From NCBI GenBank assembly GCA_005790505.1, contig SXUP01000011.1, positions 1 to 59,900 on the forward strand: 59,900 nucleotides of DNA, in the 5' to 3' direction. Of the stretch, positions 34,076 to 43,496 are shown piece by piece. The position numbers and the translations under genes are program-made. This DNA comes from Actinomycetota bacterium. GTDB lineage: Bacteria; Actinomycetota; Acidimicrobiia; Acidimicrobiales; Ilumatobacteraceae. Position 1 is the stretch's first letter, and each line of letters opens with the position of its first letter. The notes beneath the pieces are model-generated. The model had not been told where the DNA came from. It did not search any database and was given only the letters and a program-made list of their open reading frames with translations.

Positions 34076-35359
34076 TTATTCTCTGTCTAGCACTGGAGAG
34101 ACCCTGACGCTTCGGATTCGCCGACCTTCGACTTCTTCCGCGGTGAATTTCCAGCCATCAAAATCAACCGCCTCTCCAACCCGTGGAACGTGTTCAAGCG
34201 TGGCGAAAATAAAACCAGCGACCGTATCCCAATCTTCATCAGGCAAATCCAGATCAAACCGTTCATTGAAATCCGAGATGCTTAATGCTCCGTCAACTAA
34301 GAACTCACCATTTACTAATGACGTGACCATCTGATCCTCATCATCATGTTCATCGACGATATCCCCAACCAACTCTTCTAAACAGTCTTCAAGAGTGACT
34401 AGTCCAGTGATGCTCCCGTACTCATCGGCCACGATGGCAAGATGAAAATGATCCCGTTGCATCTCTCGCATAAGTTTTGATACTGGTTTATTTTCAGGCA
34501 CAACAGTTGCCGGTCTCAAGACAGAAGACACAAGATTATCGCCACCACCGTTTCTCTCGTGTTGCATGAGGTCTTTTGCAAAAGCCAGGCCCAGGACGTC
34601 TTCGTTACCGTCCTCATCTTCGATTAATACCGGCAAGCGACTTACCCCGTGCTCAAAGGCCTCATCAAGAGCAACCTTTATTGTCATCTTGTCAGAAACA
34701 CAGACAAAGTCGGGGCGAGGTTTCATTATCTCCCGCACAATCGTGTCGCCAAATTCAATAATTGACTCGATGAGCTCTCTTTCTTCATGTTCGATCACTT
34801 CATCGTGAGCAGCTGCCTCAACGATTCCAAGAAACTCTTGTTCACCAACAAACGGGCCTTGCCTTAAACCCTTGCCCTTCACAATGATGTTGGTGAGGCC
34901 AATCAAAGCTCGCGATACAAACATGAGAGGAGCCGAGGCGACGAGAATCGTCGCAGGCCTAGCGGTCATCAATGCTGCTCTCTCGGGGTTGAGAATTGCA
35001 TAGGTCTTGGGCACAGCCTCAGCCAGTACGAAAAATACAATGACGTTGAGCGTCACCCCTATTGCGACACCTGCCGCTCCAAAAAGACGCCCTGCAATAA
35101 CGCCCGTCAGTGTTGCTTGAATTGTCTGCGACACGTTGACTGCCAACAGCAATGGGTTGACCCACCTTTCGGGATGCATCACCAACTTGACGAGTGCATC
35201 GCCGCCGCGCGCGCCGGACTCGGCAAGAGCGTTGGCCTTGGGCCGAGTCATTCGGGACAGTCCCATCTCAGCAATGGATAGAAAGATCAAAAAAAGCAGC
35301 AGTCCGAATATCACTACCAGCATCCAGATATCGGAGTTTTGTAGACCTTGGGCAATCAT
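34076..35359 (-). CDS. CNNM/CorC-type membrane protein with CBS pair
   Basis: 427 aa hemolysin-C/CorC-like protein, proposed in other systems to extrude or regulate divalent cations such as Mg2+. An N-terminal CNNM (DUF21) domain has about four membrane helices (VVIFGLLLFLIFLSIAEM; VIVFFVLAEAVPKTYAI). Two CBS modules follow (about 215-345, with MKPRPDFVCVSD and ADEYGSITGLVTLEDCLEELVGD), then an acidic linker and a C-terminal CorC/HlyC transporter-associated domain. ATGA overlap with ybeY upstream, giving the operon phoH-ybeY-corC-like, a widespread arrangement. Confidence 0.92.
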   Translation of the reverse strand: MIAQGLQNSDIWMLVVIFGLLLFLIFLSIAEMGLSRMTRPKANALAESGARGGDALVKLVMHPERWVNPLLLAVNVSQTIQATLTGVIAGRLFGAAGVAIGVTLNVIVFFVLAEAVPKTYAILNPERAALMTARPATILVASAPLMFVSRALIGLTNIIVKGKGLRQGPFVGEQEFLGIVEAAAHDEVIEHEERELIESIIEFGDTIVREIMKPRPDFVCVSDKMTIKVALDEAFEHGVSRLPVLIEDEDGNEDVLGLAFAKDLMQHERNGGGDNLVSSVLRPATVVPENKPVSKLMREMQRDHFHLAIVADEYGSITGLVTLEDCLEELVGDIVDEHDDEDQMVTSLVNGEFLVDGALSISDFNERFDLDLPDEDWDTVAGFIFATLEHVPRVGEAVDFDGWKFTAEEVEGRRIRSVRVSPVLDRE

Positions 35360-35949
35360 TGGGCGTGTTCTTGTCTGAAGCCCGCCGGCACGGAAGCTTT
35401 CCAGTGATGTTTTTGCAAGATATCTATTTCCCTGGCTCGCATAGCGTGGGTATCTCTGTCATTTTCGTGGTCATGTCCCAAAATGTGCAAAATACCGTGC
35501 ACGAGGAGCAATGCAAGTTCGTCTTCATATGATCCGGCATGTGTCGCAGACTGTAGATTGGCGACGCTTGGACAAATAATCACATCACCGAGCAACAACG
35601 GAATGTCGCTTATGTCGAACTGAGACTGGGATGGGCTACGCGTGACAGCGCCTGGTCCTTGGGCGACAACTATCTCTGCACTGTCTATTGGAAAAGCAAG
35701 AACATCTGTCACGGAGTTTTTACCCATATATTGATTATTCAAATCCTTGATTGTTTCTTCGTCAACAAACATCACAGACAACTCCACTGCGCCACGAATT
35801 CCTTCCTCCTCAAGAGTCGCCAGAGCAAGGAGACGCCAGCGCGGTAGATCAATCTCAGCATAGGTTTGCTCGTCAACACAAAATATTTCTGGAACGCCAT
35901 CGCCTCCTGAGCGACGACGGCTAGAAACCTTGGGTTTACCATCATCCAT
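35356..35949 (-). CDS. ybeY: Endoribonuclease YbeY
   Basis: About 197 aa from the ATG at 35949, which overlaps the phoH stop by 8 nt; a longer frame to 36027 would overlap phoH by 86 nt. Zn-dependent RNase acting in 16S rRNA maturation and ribosome quality control. The metal motif HGILHILGHDHENDRDTH is intact, and NSVTDVLAFPID is the usual central motif. A non-conserved insertion of about 25 residues (VVAQGPGAVTRSPSQ region) precedes LLGDVIICP. The N-terminal 25 residues are basic and low complexity. Confidence 0.94.
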   Translation of the reverse strand: MDDGKPKVSSRRRSGGDGVPEIFCVDEQTYAEIDLPRWRLLALATLEEEGIRGAVELSVMFVDEETIKDLNNQYMGKNSVTDVLAFPIDSAEIVVAQGPGAVTRSPSQSQFDISDIPLLLGDVIICPSVANLQSATHAGSYEDELALLLVHGILHILGHDHENDRDTHAMRAREIDILQKHHWKASVPAGFRQEHAQ

Positions 35950-36934
35950 CGGTTTGGGATTTTCTGGACGACGTGCTTGTCTTACTTGAGCTTTGACGCT
36001 CGTAAGCGGAAACGATATCTGCCACAATTTTGTGTCTTACGATATCGGTCCCATCAAGGTGGACAAAAGCCAAATCATCAACTGCTCCGAGTAATTTTTC
36101 AATGCCCGATAAACCACTACGACCATCTGGAATATCAACTTGCGTCACATCGCCAGTCACCACAACTTTTGAGCCATAGCCGATTCGGGTGAGAAACATT
36201 TTCATTTGTTCTGGCGTAGTGTTTTGGGCTTCATCCAAAATGATAAATGAATTATTAAGAGTTCGCCCCCGCATGAAGGCCAACGGTGCAACTTCGACGC
36301 TTTGGCGCTCAATCAGTTTTTGTACATTTTCGGCATCTACCATGTCGTGCAACGCATCATAAAGGGGTCGTAAGTATGGATCAACTTTGGCCATGAGATC
36401 ACCTGGCAAGAATCCGAGTCGCTCCCCTGCCTCAACTGCTGGTCTGGTCAGGATTATTCGTTGAACCTGACGCGACATCAGTGCTTGCACAGCCATCGCA
36501 ACTGCGAGCCAACTTTTACCGGTTCCAGCCGGTCCAATTCCAAAAGTAATGGTGTGATCTCGGATCGCATCCACATAGCGTTTTTGACCCGCCGACTTTG
36601 GACGAATCATTCGCCCTTGGGCACCTTTTAGGATGTCACTTGTCAAGATCTCGCTTGGTCTTTGTTCTGCACGCACCATCACAATGCTGCGATCAAGTAC
36701 GGCAATATCAATTCTTTCGCCTCGCTGCAACAACAGCACGAGTTCTTCGAACAATTTGCCTACTTGGTGGGCTCTAGGGCCACTCAACTCAACCTCGTTG
36801 CCACGAACCAAAATGGCAACATCGGGAAACGCGTCTTCAATCCGACGCAAAAAAAGATCTCTATGGCCTAGCAGCTCAACCACAAGATGAGCGCCGGGAA
36901 TCACAACGGTACTAGTAGGAACGGTTGTGGACAT
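35942..36934 (-). CDS. phoH: PhoH-like ATPase (YbeZ)
   Basis: 330 aa. An N-terminal RNA-binding-like region, then the PhoH NTPase: Walker A GPAGTGKSW, ILTRPAVEAGERLGFLPGD, Walker B FIILDEAQN and VVTGDVTQVD. PhoH/YbeZ works with YbeY in RNA processing. The C-terminal tail is Ser/Thr/Lys-rich. A GAGGAG element lies directly against the ATG, with TAGTCT 8 nt upstream. First gene of the phoH-ybeY-corC-like operon and divergent from the GGDEF-EAL gene. Confidence 0.95.
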   Translation of the reverse strand: MSTTVPTSTVVIPGAHLVVELLGHRDLFLRRIEDAFPDVAILVRGNEVELSGPRAHQVGKLFEELVLLLQRGERIDIAVLDRSIVMVRAEQRPSEILTSDILKGAQGRMIRPKSAGQKRYVDAIRDHTITFGIGPAGTGKSWLAVAMAVQALMSRQVQRIILTRPAVEAGERLGFLPGDLMAKVDPYLRPLYDALHDMVDAENVQKLIERQSVEVAPLAFMRGRTLNNSFIILDEAQNTTPEQMKMFLTRIGYGSKVVVTGDVTQVDIPDGRSGLSGIEKLLGAVDDLAFVHLDGTDIVRHKIVADIVSAYERQSSSKTSTSSRKSQTDG

Positions 36935-37032
36935 CTCCTCTAAGACTACAGACCAACCCGCCGAGTTAGTGGGAAAAGTTTTCCAGCCCCTAAAAGCAAG
37001 TCAGCGACCTCTTGCAGTGGCAGGATGTCAAG

Positions 37033-39306
37033 GTGCGTAGGGCTCTGACAATCCTGTCTTGGACTCTTTTTGGGACTGGACTTGGACTCGCCCTATTCCA
37101 TCTCTTTTTAGATTCTGGACCCGCCGAGCTTGCCACACTTGGTTCAGCAATTGGACTGGCCGTCGCTTTTGTGCTCAGTGCGGTCCTTCTTCGTGTCACC
37201 CCCACCGTCTGGTGCGGCGCGGCAATCGTTGCTGCTCTTGTTGTCGCTCAACACCTGATTAGCGTGCGGCGACCCAACGACTTGGACTGGAGCATCACAG
37301 GGCAAGTTCTTTCATTATTTTTACAAATATTTTTGATTGTTTCACTTGGTCTCGTGGTTCGTCGAAGACTCGGCTCCGACACGCGAGGTGTTTTCGGCGA
37401 CAGTCTAATTGTGGGGCTCGGAGTATGGCTCGTTGTTTGGGTTACATTGCTGCAGCCATCAATTGACCAGAGCACCGAAACAAGCCTCGTCAATGGCCTG
37501 CGAGGGACATCTCTCGCCCTCAGCATAATTGTTTTGTTCCTACTTGCGATTCTTTTGTTTTCTGATTCCATGAACACCGCTTCTGTAATTTTTATTTTTC
37601 TGGCAATAGCATTTCAATTCTCAGCTGATGTCCTGCGGTCATATAACGCCCGCGGAGGAAGCATTATTGGCATAAATATTCTGCACTCATTATTTATCGC
37701 ATTTATTTGTACCGTTTCTGCCGCAATCTTGCATCCGAGCATCCGTTCACTATTGAAACCCGACCAACAACGCCAATTGCCGGCACTGATGACACGCCTC
37801 ATCACAACTACTGTCTCACTTGTCGTTCCAGTGCTGGTTTTGGCAATCACTGACTCCAAAGATGCAACTGATCGACTCATCAGAACCATCTCCGTTGTAG
37901 TGCTTGCTATCGCTGTCACTACTCGAGTCATTCAAAGTGTTCGGGCTAACGCAGTTGCCCAGTCCACGCTTTTGCACAACGCCTCAATGGATTCCCTTAC
38001 GGGTCTCCCGAACAGAACCCTCATGCTCGAGCACATCTCAAAGGCACTCAATCTTTCAAGTTCCAACAATGCTCAACCAACTGTGCTGTTTATTGACATA
38101 GATCGTTTCAAAAATATCAACGATAGTCTGGGACACTCTGCTGGCGACGATGTGTTGTCAGCCGTCGCCAAGCGACTTACGAACGCAGTACCTGCTAACG
38201 CCCTTGTCGGCAGAATTTCAGGGGACGAGTTTGTCGTACTTGACGCCTCGACCAACACCACGACGCAGTCAGTCTTGCTTGCCGAAAAAGTACTTGATGC
38301 CTTCCGAGAGCCGCTGGCAGTTCGACCAGGGGACATGTTTGTTTCAGCGAGCGTCGGCGTCGCGACTGCTCCGAACGACATACCTTTATCCGCTGAAGAC
38401 CTTTTGCGCAATGCCGATACAGCGATGTACCGCGCCAAAGACGCCGGTCGCAATTGCATTGCGCTCTTTGACGAGTCAATGTTGGAACGAATTACTCAAC
38501 GTCTTACTGTTGAAACCGCGCTCTACCGCGCTCTTGAGCGCAAAGAACTGCATTTGGTGCACCAACCCATCGTTGACGTTGAATTAGGACTAGTTATCGG
38601 CTTTGAAGCCTTGATGCGATGGGATCGTTTGGATGGAGGGACGGTTCCCCCCGCAGAATTCATTCCTATCGCCGAGGAGACAGGAACAATCGTTCCGATT
38701 GGTTCGTGGGCCATTCTTGATGCCCTGACGCATCTGCGTCACTGGATTGACAGTGGGGCTTGCGGTCTCCACGCCACAATGTCGGTCAACGTCTCACCCC
38801 GACAGTTGCATGATCCCAACTTTGTCTCCATCGTCAGTGAGGCCTTGGCACGTTCAGGAATCGCACCACATCAACTCTGGCTTGAGATAACTGAAAGTGT
38901 GATGGTCACCGAACCAGAACAGGCGCTCGTGGCACTAAAGCGTCTCGTGGCACTCGGTGTTCGCATTGCTATTGATGACTTTGGGACAGGGTATTCGTCA
39001 CTCTCTCTTCTGCAACGTTTTCCAATTCAACGCATCAAAATTGACAGGGCGTTTGTCAACGAAATTGTCAGTAATCGCGACACTCAATCACTTGTAAGAA
39101 CAATCATTGCCATGGGTCAAGCGCTTAATCTTGAACTGGTGGCAGAGGGAGTTGAGAACGCCCTGCAGTTGCGGGCACTCGTAGAAATGAACTGCACCAA
39201 GGCTCAGGGATTTCTAATCAGCCACCCTGTCCCCGTAGGAGCTATCCCTTCAACCGTTGTCGCTCTCCAAGATTTGCCGACATGGAACCGTCTCATTCAG
39301 GGATAA
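37033..39306 (+). CDS. Membrane GGDEF-EAL protein (cyclic di-GMP turnover)
   Basis: 757 aa from the GTG at 37033, which has CAGGA about 7 nt upstream; a TTG at 37012 would add seven residues. About eight to nine hydrophobic helices fill the first 300 residues, an MHYT/MASE-like sensor region I cannot assign further. Next comes a GGDEF domain with SGDEF (about residue 396; Ser for the first Gly is tolerated in active enzymes) and an EAL domain with GFEALMRW (about 523), ITESVMV and DDFGTGYSSL (about 648). EAL catalytic residues look intact, so it may both make and hydrolyse cyclic di-GMP. Confidence 0.92.
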   Translation: MRRALTILSWTLFGTGLGLALFHLFLDSGPAELATLGSAIGLAVAFVLSAVLLRVTPTVWCGAAIVAALVVAQHLISVRRPNDLDWSITGQVLSLFLQIFLIVSLGLVVRRRLGSDTRGVFGDSLIVGLGVWLVVWVTLLQPSIDQSTETSLVNGLRGTSLALSIIVLFLLAILLFSDSMNTASVIFIFLAIAFQFSADVLRSYNARGGSIIGINILHSLFIAFICTVSAAILHPSIRSLLKPDQQRQLPALMTRLITTTVSLVVPVLVLAITDSKDATDRLIRTISVVVLAIAVTTRVIQSVRANAVAQSTLLHNASMDSLTGLPNRTLMLEHISKALNLSSSNNAQPTVLFIDIDRFKNINDSLGHSAGDDVLSAVAKRLTNAVPANALVGRISGDEFVVLDASTNTTTQSVLLAEKVLDAFREPLAVRPGDMFVSASVGVATAPNDIPLSAEDLLRNADTAMYRAKDAGRNCIALFDESMLERITQRLTVETALYRALERKELHLVHQPIVDVELGLVIGFEALMRWDRLDGGTVPPAEFIPIAEETGTIVPIGSWAILDALTHLRHWIDSGACGLHATMSVNVSPRQLHDPNFVSIVSEALARSGIAPHQLWLEITESVMVTEPEQALVALKRLVALGVRIAIDDFGTGYSSLSLLQRFPIQRIKIDRAFVNEIVSNRDTQSLVRTIIAMGQALNLELVAEGVENALQLRALVEMNCTKAQGFLISHPVPVGAIPSTVVALQDLPTWNRLIQG

Positions 39307-39311
39307 GGGAC

Positions 39312-41381
39312 TTACTTGGGGGTTGGTGCGCCAGCCGTTGTAATCGTTCCGGTCTCGCCGTTGTATACCAGCAGTTCAAGTTTGTGTTTCCCAGCTGTCA
39401 GAAGCGAATAATCAATCACTGACAGAAACCCAAAATACACCGACCCCAATCCGAATTCACCGACTACGCCGGCTGCAATTCCGTCAACAACTAAAATACC
39501 TTCCGAACCCTCAGGCAGTGGTTCGTTCAATAAAACCCCGCCCAACACGACGACAGGGGCAAATGAACCTGGTTCTGATTTGACATCCTCAAAACTATCG
39601 ACCCGATTAATCAGCCAGCGAGCAACAACGGACTCCCCATCTGACGGGGGCGCTGGTAATCCAATTAGATCAGCTGATGCACCAACTGCCGCTATTCGTC
39701 GAGCATCTCCAACATTGGGAACAATTTCTGCGTAATACTGCACTCGCAACATCAAGTCATCGAATCCAGTCTCGAGTGAAGTCATTTGACCAGTCGCTGA
39801 TTCAATTGGTCGTTGAGAACGCACGGGGCATGATGATTTCAGGCTTTTTCCCGTGAATTTCCAGTCCGTAGTCACCCCCAACACATCTATGATCGTCGGA
39901 AGAATATCCAAGTTTGAGCTTGCACAATCCGAAACACGTGACACAGATTGATTCGGATACTTGATGAACGTCGGCACCCGATAAATGTCGTTGACGAGAT
40001 CAATGTTTTCGAGGTTTGATTGCCGTTGTGCTTCGCCAGGCACAAACGAAATGCCATGATCTGCGGTCACGACAAGCAGCATCTTGTCCCAAATGTTATT
40101 TTCTTTGAGCCTGTTTATTGCCTGCAAAAGGCTTTTGTCGGTTGCAACCATTTGATTTTGATACCTCTGGTAATTGTCGCGAGTCCCGTCGTTATTTGGT
40201 GGGTTGTCGGTACCTTTATCAGCAGATTTATCTGTGACTCGTGCATCGGGAGTCAAATACCATGGAGCGTGAGGCACTAGAGCGTGAACGACTTGCACCG
40301 TCGGACCAGGAGCATTTATCAAGCGTTCCACCGCCTCGTTGATTGGACTCAACTGCACCAACGCACCTTGTTTGACTTGATCAACAAATCGGTTGGCTAC
40401 AGCGTCAAATCCGCCCCAACCGAGGTTCGTGCTTGGAAGGTGTTGTGCCGTTCGATCTGGCAACACTCGTCTTCCGTACACAACGAATACATCTTTGAAA
40501 AATTCACTTAGACGGCCAATATTTGGGGATTTTGCCGACTTCTCGGCTTGTGTGCAAACACTGACAGGACACATACTCGTCACTGGCTCAATGCCATCAA
40601 TTTCTAGACTCTTGCCGAACAAGGTAAAGATATTTTGGGGATGTGTCTGCAAAAAAGGTGAATCGTTTTTGTCAGGAATCTTCGATGCCAGAATTCCTGG
40701 AACGGCTTGGTGAGTAAAATTAGAGACCGAGACGTTATTTCGATACCAAGTTGAGGATTTTTGTAACTCAGCAAATCCAGGGAATCGCTCGGCGTTGATG
40801 TTGCCATCACTCCCCAGCAAGGAGTACAGCGGCAATTCATCAAGAATCAATTCCAAAACCGGTATTTGTGGCCGATCAATTGCGATATCGGCCAGTTCCG
40901 CGCCCCCTGGCAAGAGAATCGGTTGCGCTTGGACTAAAAACAGCGCAACGACTGCAACACTTAGGGCTGAAAGCCACGCCAACCATTGCCGAAGGCTTTT
41001 TGAAGACTCATATAGACGACAAAACATAACGGCAAGTAGTACTGCCACGGGATAGACCACGAAATCATTGCCGATCTTCACAGAATCGAGCAGTGCTCCA
41101 AAAAACATCACAGAAAAGACACCCACGAGCACAAGATGAACTGAATCAGCGACAGTATCTCCGAACACCCGAGCAAGTCTCTCGACAGCACCAGCCACGA
41201 GTGCTGGGATCAGGATCACGGTCAGCAGGAACACAATCACGCTTGATCGCTCCAGTTTGGCGGCAGAAAATATGGTCAGATTATTTCCGTAAAGATCAAG
41301 GATTGGTTGGCCAATGGCAAGTGATGACATCGTCAAATACGTCACTAATCGGCTTCTTAGCACCTGTCTAATCTGCCACAA
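39312..41381 (-). CDS. Membrane-anchored sulfatase/phosphotransferase-fold protein, paralog 1
   Basis: 689 aa from a TTG at 41381 with AAGGG 4 nt upstream. About four to five N-terminal membrane helices (to about 152) precede an extracytoplasmic alkaline-phosphatase-fold domain. Metal-site residues: LILDELPLY (D181, E182) and VVTADHGISF. T223 in NFTHQAVPGIL lies where sulfatases have their FGly Cys, suggesting a Thr nucleophile as in LTA synthases and phosphoglycerol or phosphoethanolamine transferases. Cysteines in CPVSVC, SDCAS and SSCPVR recur in the two paralogs at 56696-59900. A C-terminal beta-rich domain (VVDGIAAGVVGEF) is also shared. Substrate unknown; an envelope-polymer transfer or hydrolysis role is inferred. 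Divergent from the SGNH hydrolase. Confidence 0.8.
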   Translation of the reverse strand: MWQIRQVLRSRLVTYLTMSSLAIGQPILDLYGNNLTIFSAAKLERSSVIVFLLTVILIPALVAGAVERLARVFGDTVADSVHLVLVGVFSVMFFGALLDSVKIGNDFVVYPVAVLLAVMFCRLYESSKSLRQWLAWLSALSVAVVALFLVQAQPILLPGGAELADIAIDRPQIPVLELILDELPLYSLLGSDGNINAERFPGFAELQKSSTWYRNNVSVSNFTHQAVPGILASKIPDKNDSPFLQTHPQNIFTLFGKSLEIDGIEPVTSMCPVSVCTQAEKSAKSPNIGRLSEFFKDVFVVYGRRVLPDRTAQHLPSTNLGWGGFDAVANRFVDQVKQGALVQLSPINEAVERLINAPGPTVQVVHALVPHAPWYLTPDARVTDKSADKGTDNPPNNDGTRDNYQRYQNQMVATDKSLLQAINRLKENNIWDKMLLVVTADHGISFVPGEAQRQSNLENIDLVNDIYRVPTFIKYPNQSVSRVSDCASSNLDILPTIIDVLGVTTDWKFTGKSLKSSCPVRSQRPIESATGQMTSLETGFDDLMLRVQYYAEIVPNVGDARRIAAVGASADLIGLPAPPSDGESVVARWLINRVDSFEDVKSEPGSFAPVVVLGGVLLNEPLPEGSEGILVVDGIAAGVVGEFGLGSVYFGFLSVIDYSLLTAGKHKLELLVYNGETGTITTAGAPTPK

Positions 41382-41450
41382 ATCACCCTTCTAGGTGGTT
41401 GTTGTAATCAAAAACAGATCTGCAATTACCACAAGTGCCACACTTGTTAG

Positions 41451-42263
41451 ATGAAGGTTCTGCCCATCTGGATGGGCTTGACGCTGAGCTTGTTGGGCGT
41501 CGTAGTCTCTGCACCCGATGTCCAGGCATCGCCAACGCTGTGCCGCGAGCCCATCTCCCGCAATCGCTCTTCAGATTCAACAACAACGAGTACTTCTCCT
41601 CCGCCAACAACGACATCCATCAACGATTCCCGCGAATACTCCTCTCAGACACTCTTTTTTCTTGGCGACAGCCTGTCAATTGGGACCGAAGTTATTGGCA
41701 GCATGTCAACGAAGTTATTAAAACTTGGCATCTGGAGGAAGATCCTCGCTGACTGCAAAATTGGGCGCACAATTACGGGTGGTGCAATGGACCTTCGATC
41801 GCGTCTATTGAGATCAAAAAACATTTCAGCGGTTGTGATTGCATTGGGAACAAATGATTTGCAGTCAAGAACGGAGGGCACTTACCCCAGACTGGCAATA
41901 GATCTTGTGATGGCCGAAGCACAAAAACTTCCGGTGCTGTGGGTCAATATTGCTTACGATAGAAAACTTCATCCGGACTACGACCGAAGAGCAAAAAAAT
42001 TCAATACCGCACTTATATTGGCTAGGAAGACCTACAAAAATCTTTTTATCGCCACATGGGACAAAGCCTCCGTGGAACAATCCTCAAAATACGAAAAAGA
42101 TGGCATCCATCTGATGCCAAGTGGATATCGGTCCCGAACAGATTTTCTGGTTCCAACGATTGCAAAGTTTTGGAATAAACAGTCACGCCTTATTTCAATA
42201 CCAACAGCGACAACTACTACTCTTTTTTCTGCTCCATCTGCTGGATCTTATTCAGCTAAGTAA
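41451..42263 (+). CDS. Secreted SGNH/GDSL-family hydrolase
   Basis: 270 aa. A signal peptide (MKVLPIWMGLTLSLLGVVVSA, probable cleavage near PDVQA-S), then a Thr/Pro-rich linker (about 40-60). The SGNH domain has block I FLGDSLSIG (S74), GTNDLQ (N135) and the Asp-His pair DGIHLMPSG (D217, H220); its small size recalls the extracytoplasmic domain of OatA-type acetyltransferases. It may add or remove acyl groups on cell-wall polymers. It is divergent from a membrane phosphatase-fold protein, which suggests shared envelope work; that link is inference. Confidence 0.85.
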   Translation: MKVLPIWMGLTLSLLGVVVSAPDVQASPTLCREPISRNRSSDSTTTSTSPPPTTTSINDSREYSSQTLFFLGDSLSIGTEVIGSMSTKLLKLGIWRKILADCKIGRTITGGAMDLRSRLLRSKNISAVVIALGTNDLQSRTEGTYPRLAIDLVMAEAQKLPVLWVNIAYDRKLHPDYDRRAKKFNTALILARKTYKNLFIATWDKASVEQSSKYEKDGIHLMPSGYRSRTDFLVPTIAKFWNKQSRLISIPTATTTTLFSAPSAGSYSAK

Positions 42264-42316
42264 GTCTCGCAATTTTCCCAGCGCAATGTGTCAATAAACG
42301 AGATTGACCTAACCAG

Positions 42317-43450
42317 TTAGCCAGAAATAGCCTGAAAAGTTGCCATCAAGGGACCCCCTGCGCGGGTGTCTCCGACGGTGCCGTCACCCATTCGGTTCAT
42401 CACGTACGCAAACGTCATCGATGCATCAAGATCGTTCACCACAAGTGAACCGCCCCAGCCGCCCCAAAAACAAGCTCGCTTGTTGGGACTCACCAATGAA
42501 TGTTTTGACACGAGTCCATAGCCAATTCCCAAGACGATTGGCGTCCCAAGCACAAGATCCTTGCCTGAGGCTTGAATCTCAAATACTTTTTCACATGTTT
42601 GGGGCGACAAAAATGTTTTTCCGTGCAAAGAACCCCCATGGGACAAAATCGCTTGTACAAGGGCCACCGACCGAGCATTGCCGTGACCGTTGGCAGCAGG
42701 ACTCTCACACCGTCGCCATTGCGGCGTCCAGGAAAATCGAGCATTCAACAATGGATTGCTCATACATCGCGCAGCAACTGACATCTTGTCGATACCGGCA
42801 GAATTAATCGGCTCTGGCGGGATAACAAGTACCACCCGATGATCGTGCTCAGGACCCGTACCGATGTGGAAATCCGCTCCTAACGGCACCGCAATATTGT
42901 CACGAAAAAATTGACCAAGAGTTTGACCCGTCGCCCTTCGCACAACCTCACCCAGTAGGTACCCTTGAGTCAACGCGTGATAGCCCGATTGCGTTCTTGA
43001 CTCCCACCAAGGTTCTTGTGCAGCTAAGGCTGAGGCGCATTTATCATGGTCGAGCAGATCGTTTTTCGTTAGTTTTGTCGACCATCCAGCCAGACCTGAA
43101 GTGTGAGACATCAAATGTCGGATTTCAATGTCTTGTTTACCGTTGGCAGCAAATTCTGGCCAATATTTTGCCACTCGGTCGTAGACAGATAAATCACCTC
43201 TGTCGTGTAGAAGCAACATTGTCAAAAACATCATTGTTTTGGTTGATGACCAGACATTAACAATGCTGTCTTGTTGCCACACTTGGGTTCGCTCCAAGTC
43301 GCCATGCCCCGCCCAAAGATCAACGACCGTTTCACCGTGGGATATCACCGAAACTGACGCTCCAACTTCAAAACCATTGGTGAAATTTTTGGCAAAGGCG
43401 TCCTTGACTCCCTCAAAGCCCTTTTTGACCGAACCATGAATATCAACCAC
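42317..43450 (-). CDS. Serine beta-lactamase-like hydrolase (class C/EstB family)
   Basis: 377 aa from GTG at 43450 with GGGGG 6 nt upstream. Penicillin-binding-protein fold with nucleophile S68 and K71 in VWSSTK, the Tyr-containing second motif near SGYHALTQGYLLGE, and HTSGL in between. The final WGGWGGSLVVN matches the third motif region of EstB-type esterases. No signal peptide, so a cytoplasmic esterase or lipolytic enzyme is more likely than antibiotic resistance. Confidence 0.88.
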   Translation of the reverse strand: MVDIHGSVKKGFEGVKDAFAKNFTNGFEVGASVSVISHGETVVDLWAGHGDLERTQVWQQDSIVNVWSSTKTMMFLTMLLLHDRGDLSVYDRVAKYWPEFAANGKQDIEIRHLMSHTSGLAGWSTKLTKNDLLDHDKCASALAAQEPWWESRTQSGYHALTQGYLLGEVVRRATGQTLGQFFRDNIAVPLGADFHIGTGPEHDHRVVLVIPPEPINSAGIDKMSVAARCMSNPLLNARFSWTPQWRRCESPAANGHGNARSVALVQAILSHGGSLHGKTFLSPQTCEKVFEIQASGKDLVLGTPIVLGIGYGLVSKHSLVSPNKRACFWGGWGGSLVVNDLDASMTFAYVMNRMGDGTVGDTRAGGPLMATFQAISG

Positions 43451-43496
43451 AAGAAGCCCCCTAATAAAAGTTTATCACCGCTGAGGTGCTTGGGAT

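Noticed and set aside
42317-43450. Antibiotic-resistance beta-lactamase
   Set aside because: The fold is shared with EstB-like esterases; there is no signal peptide and no resistance-gene context.
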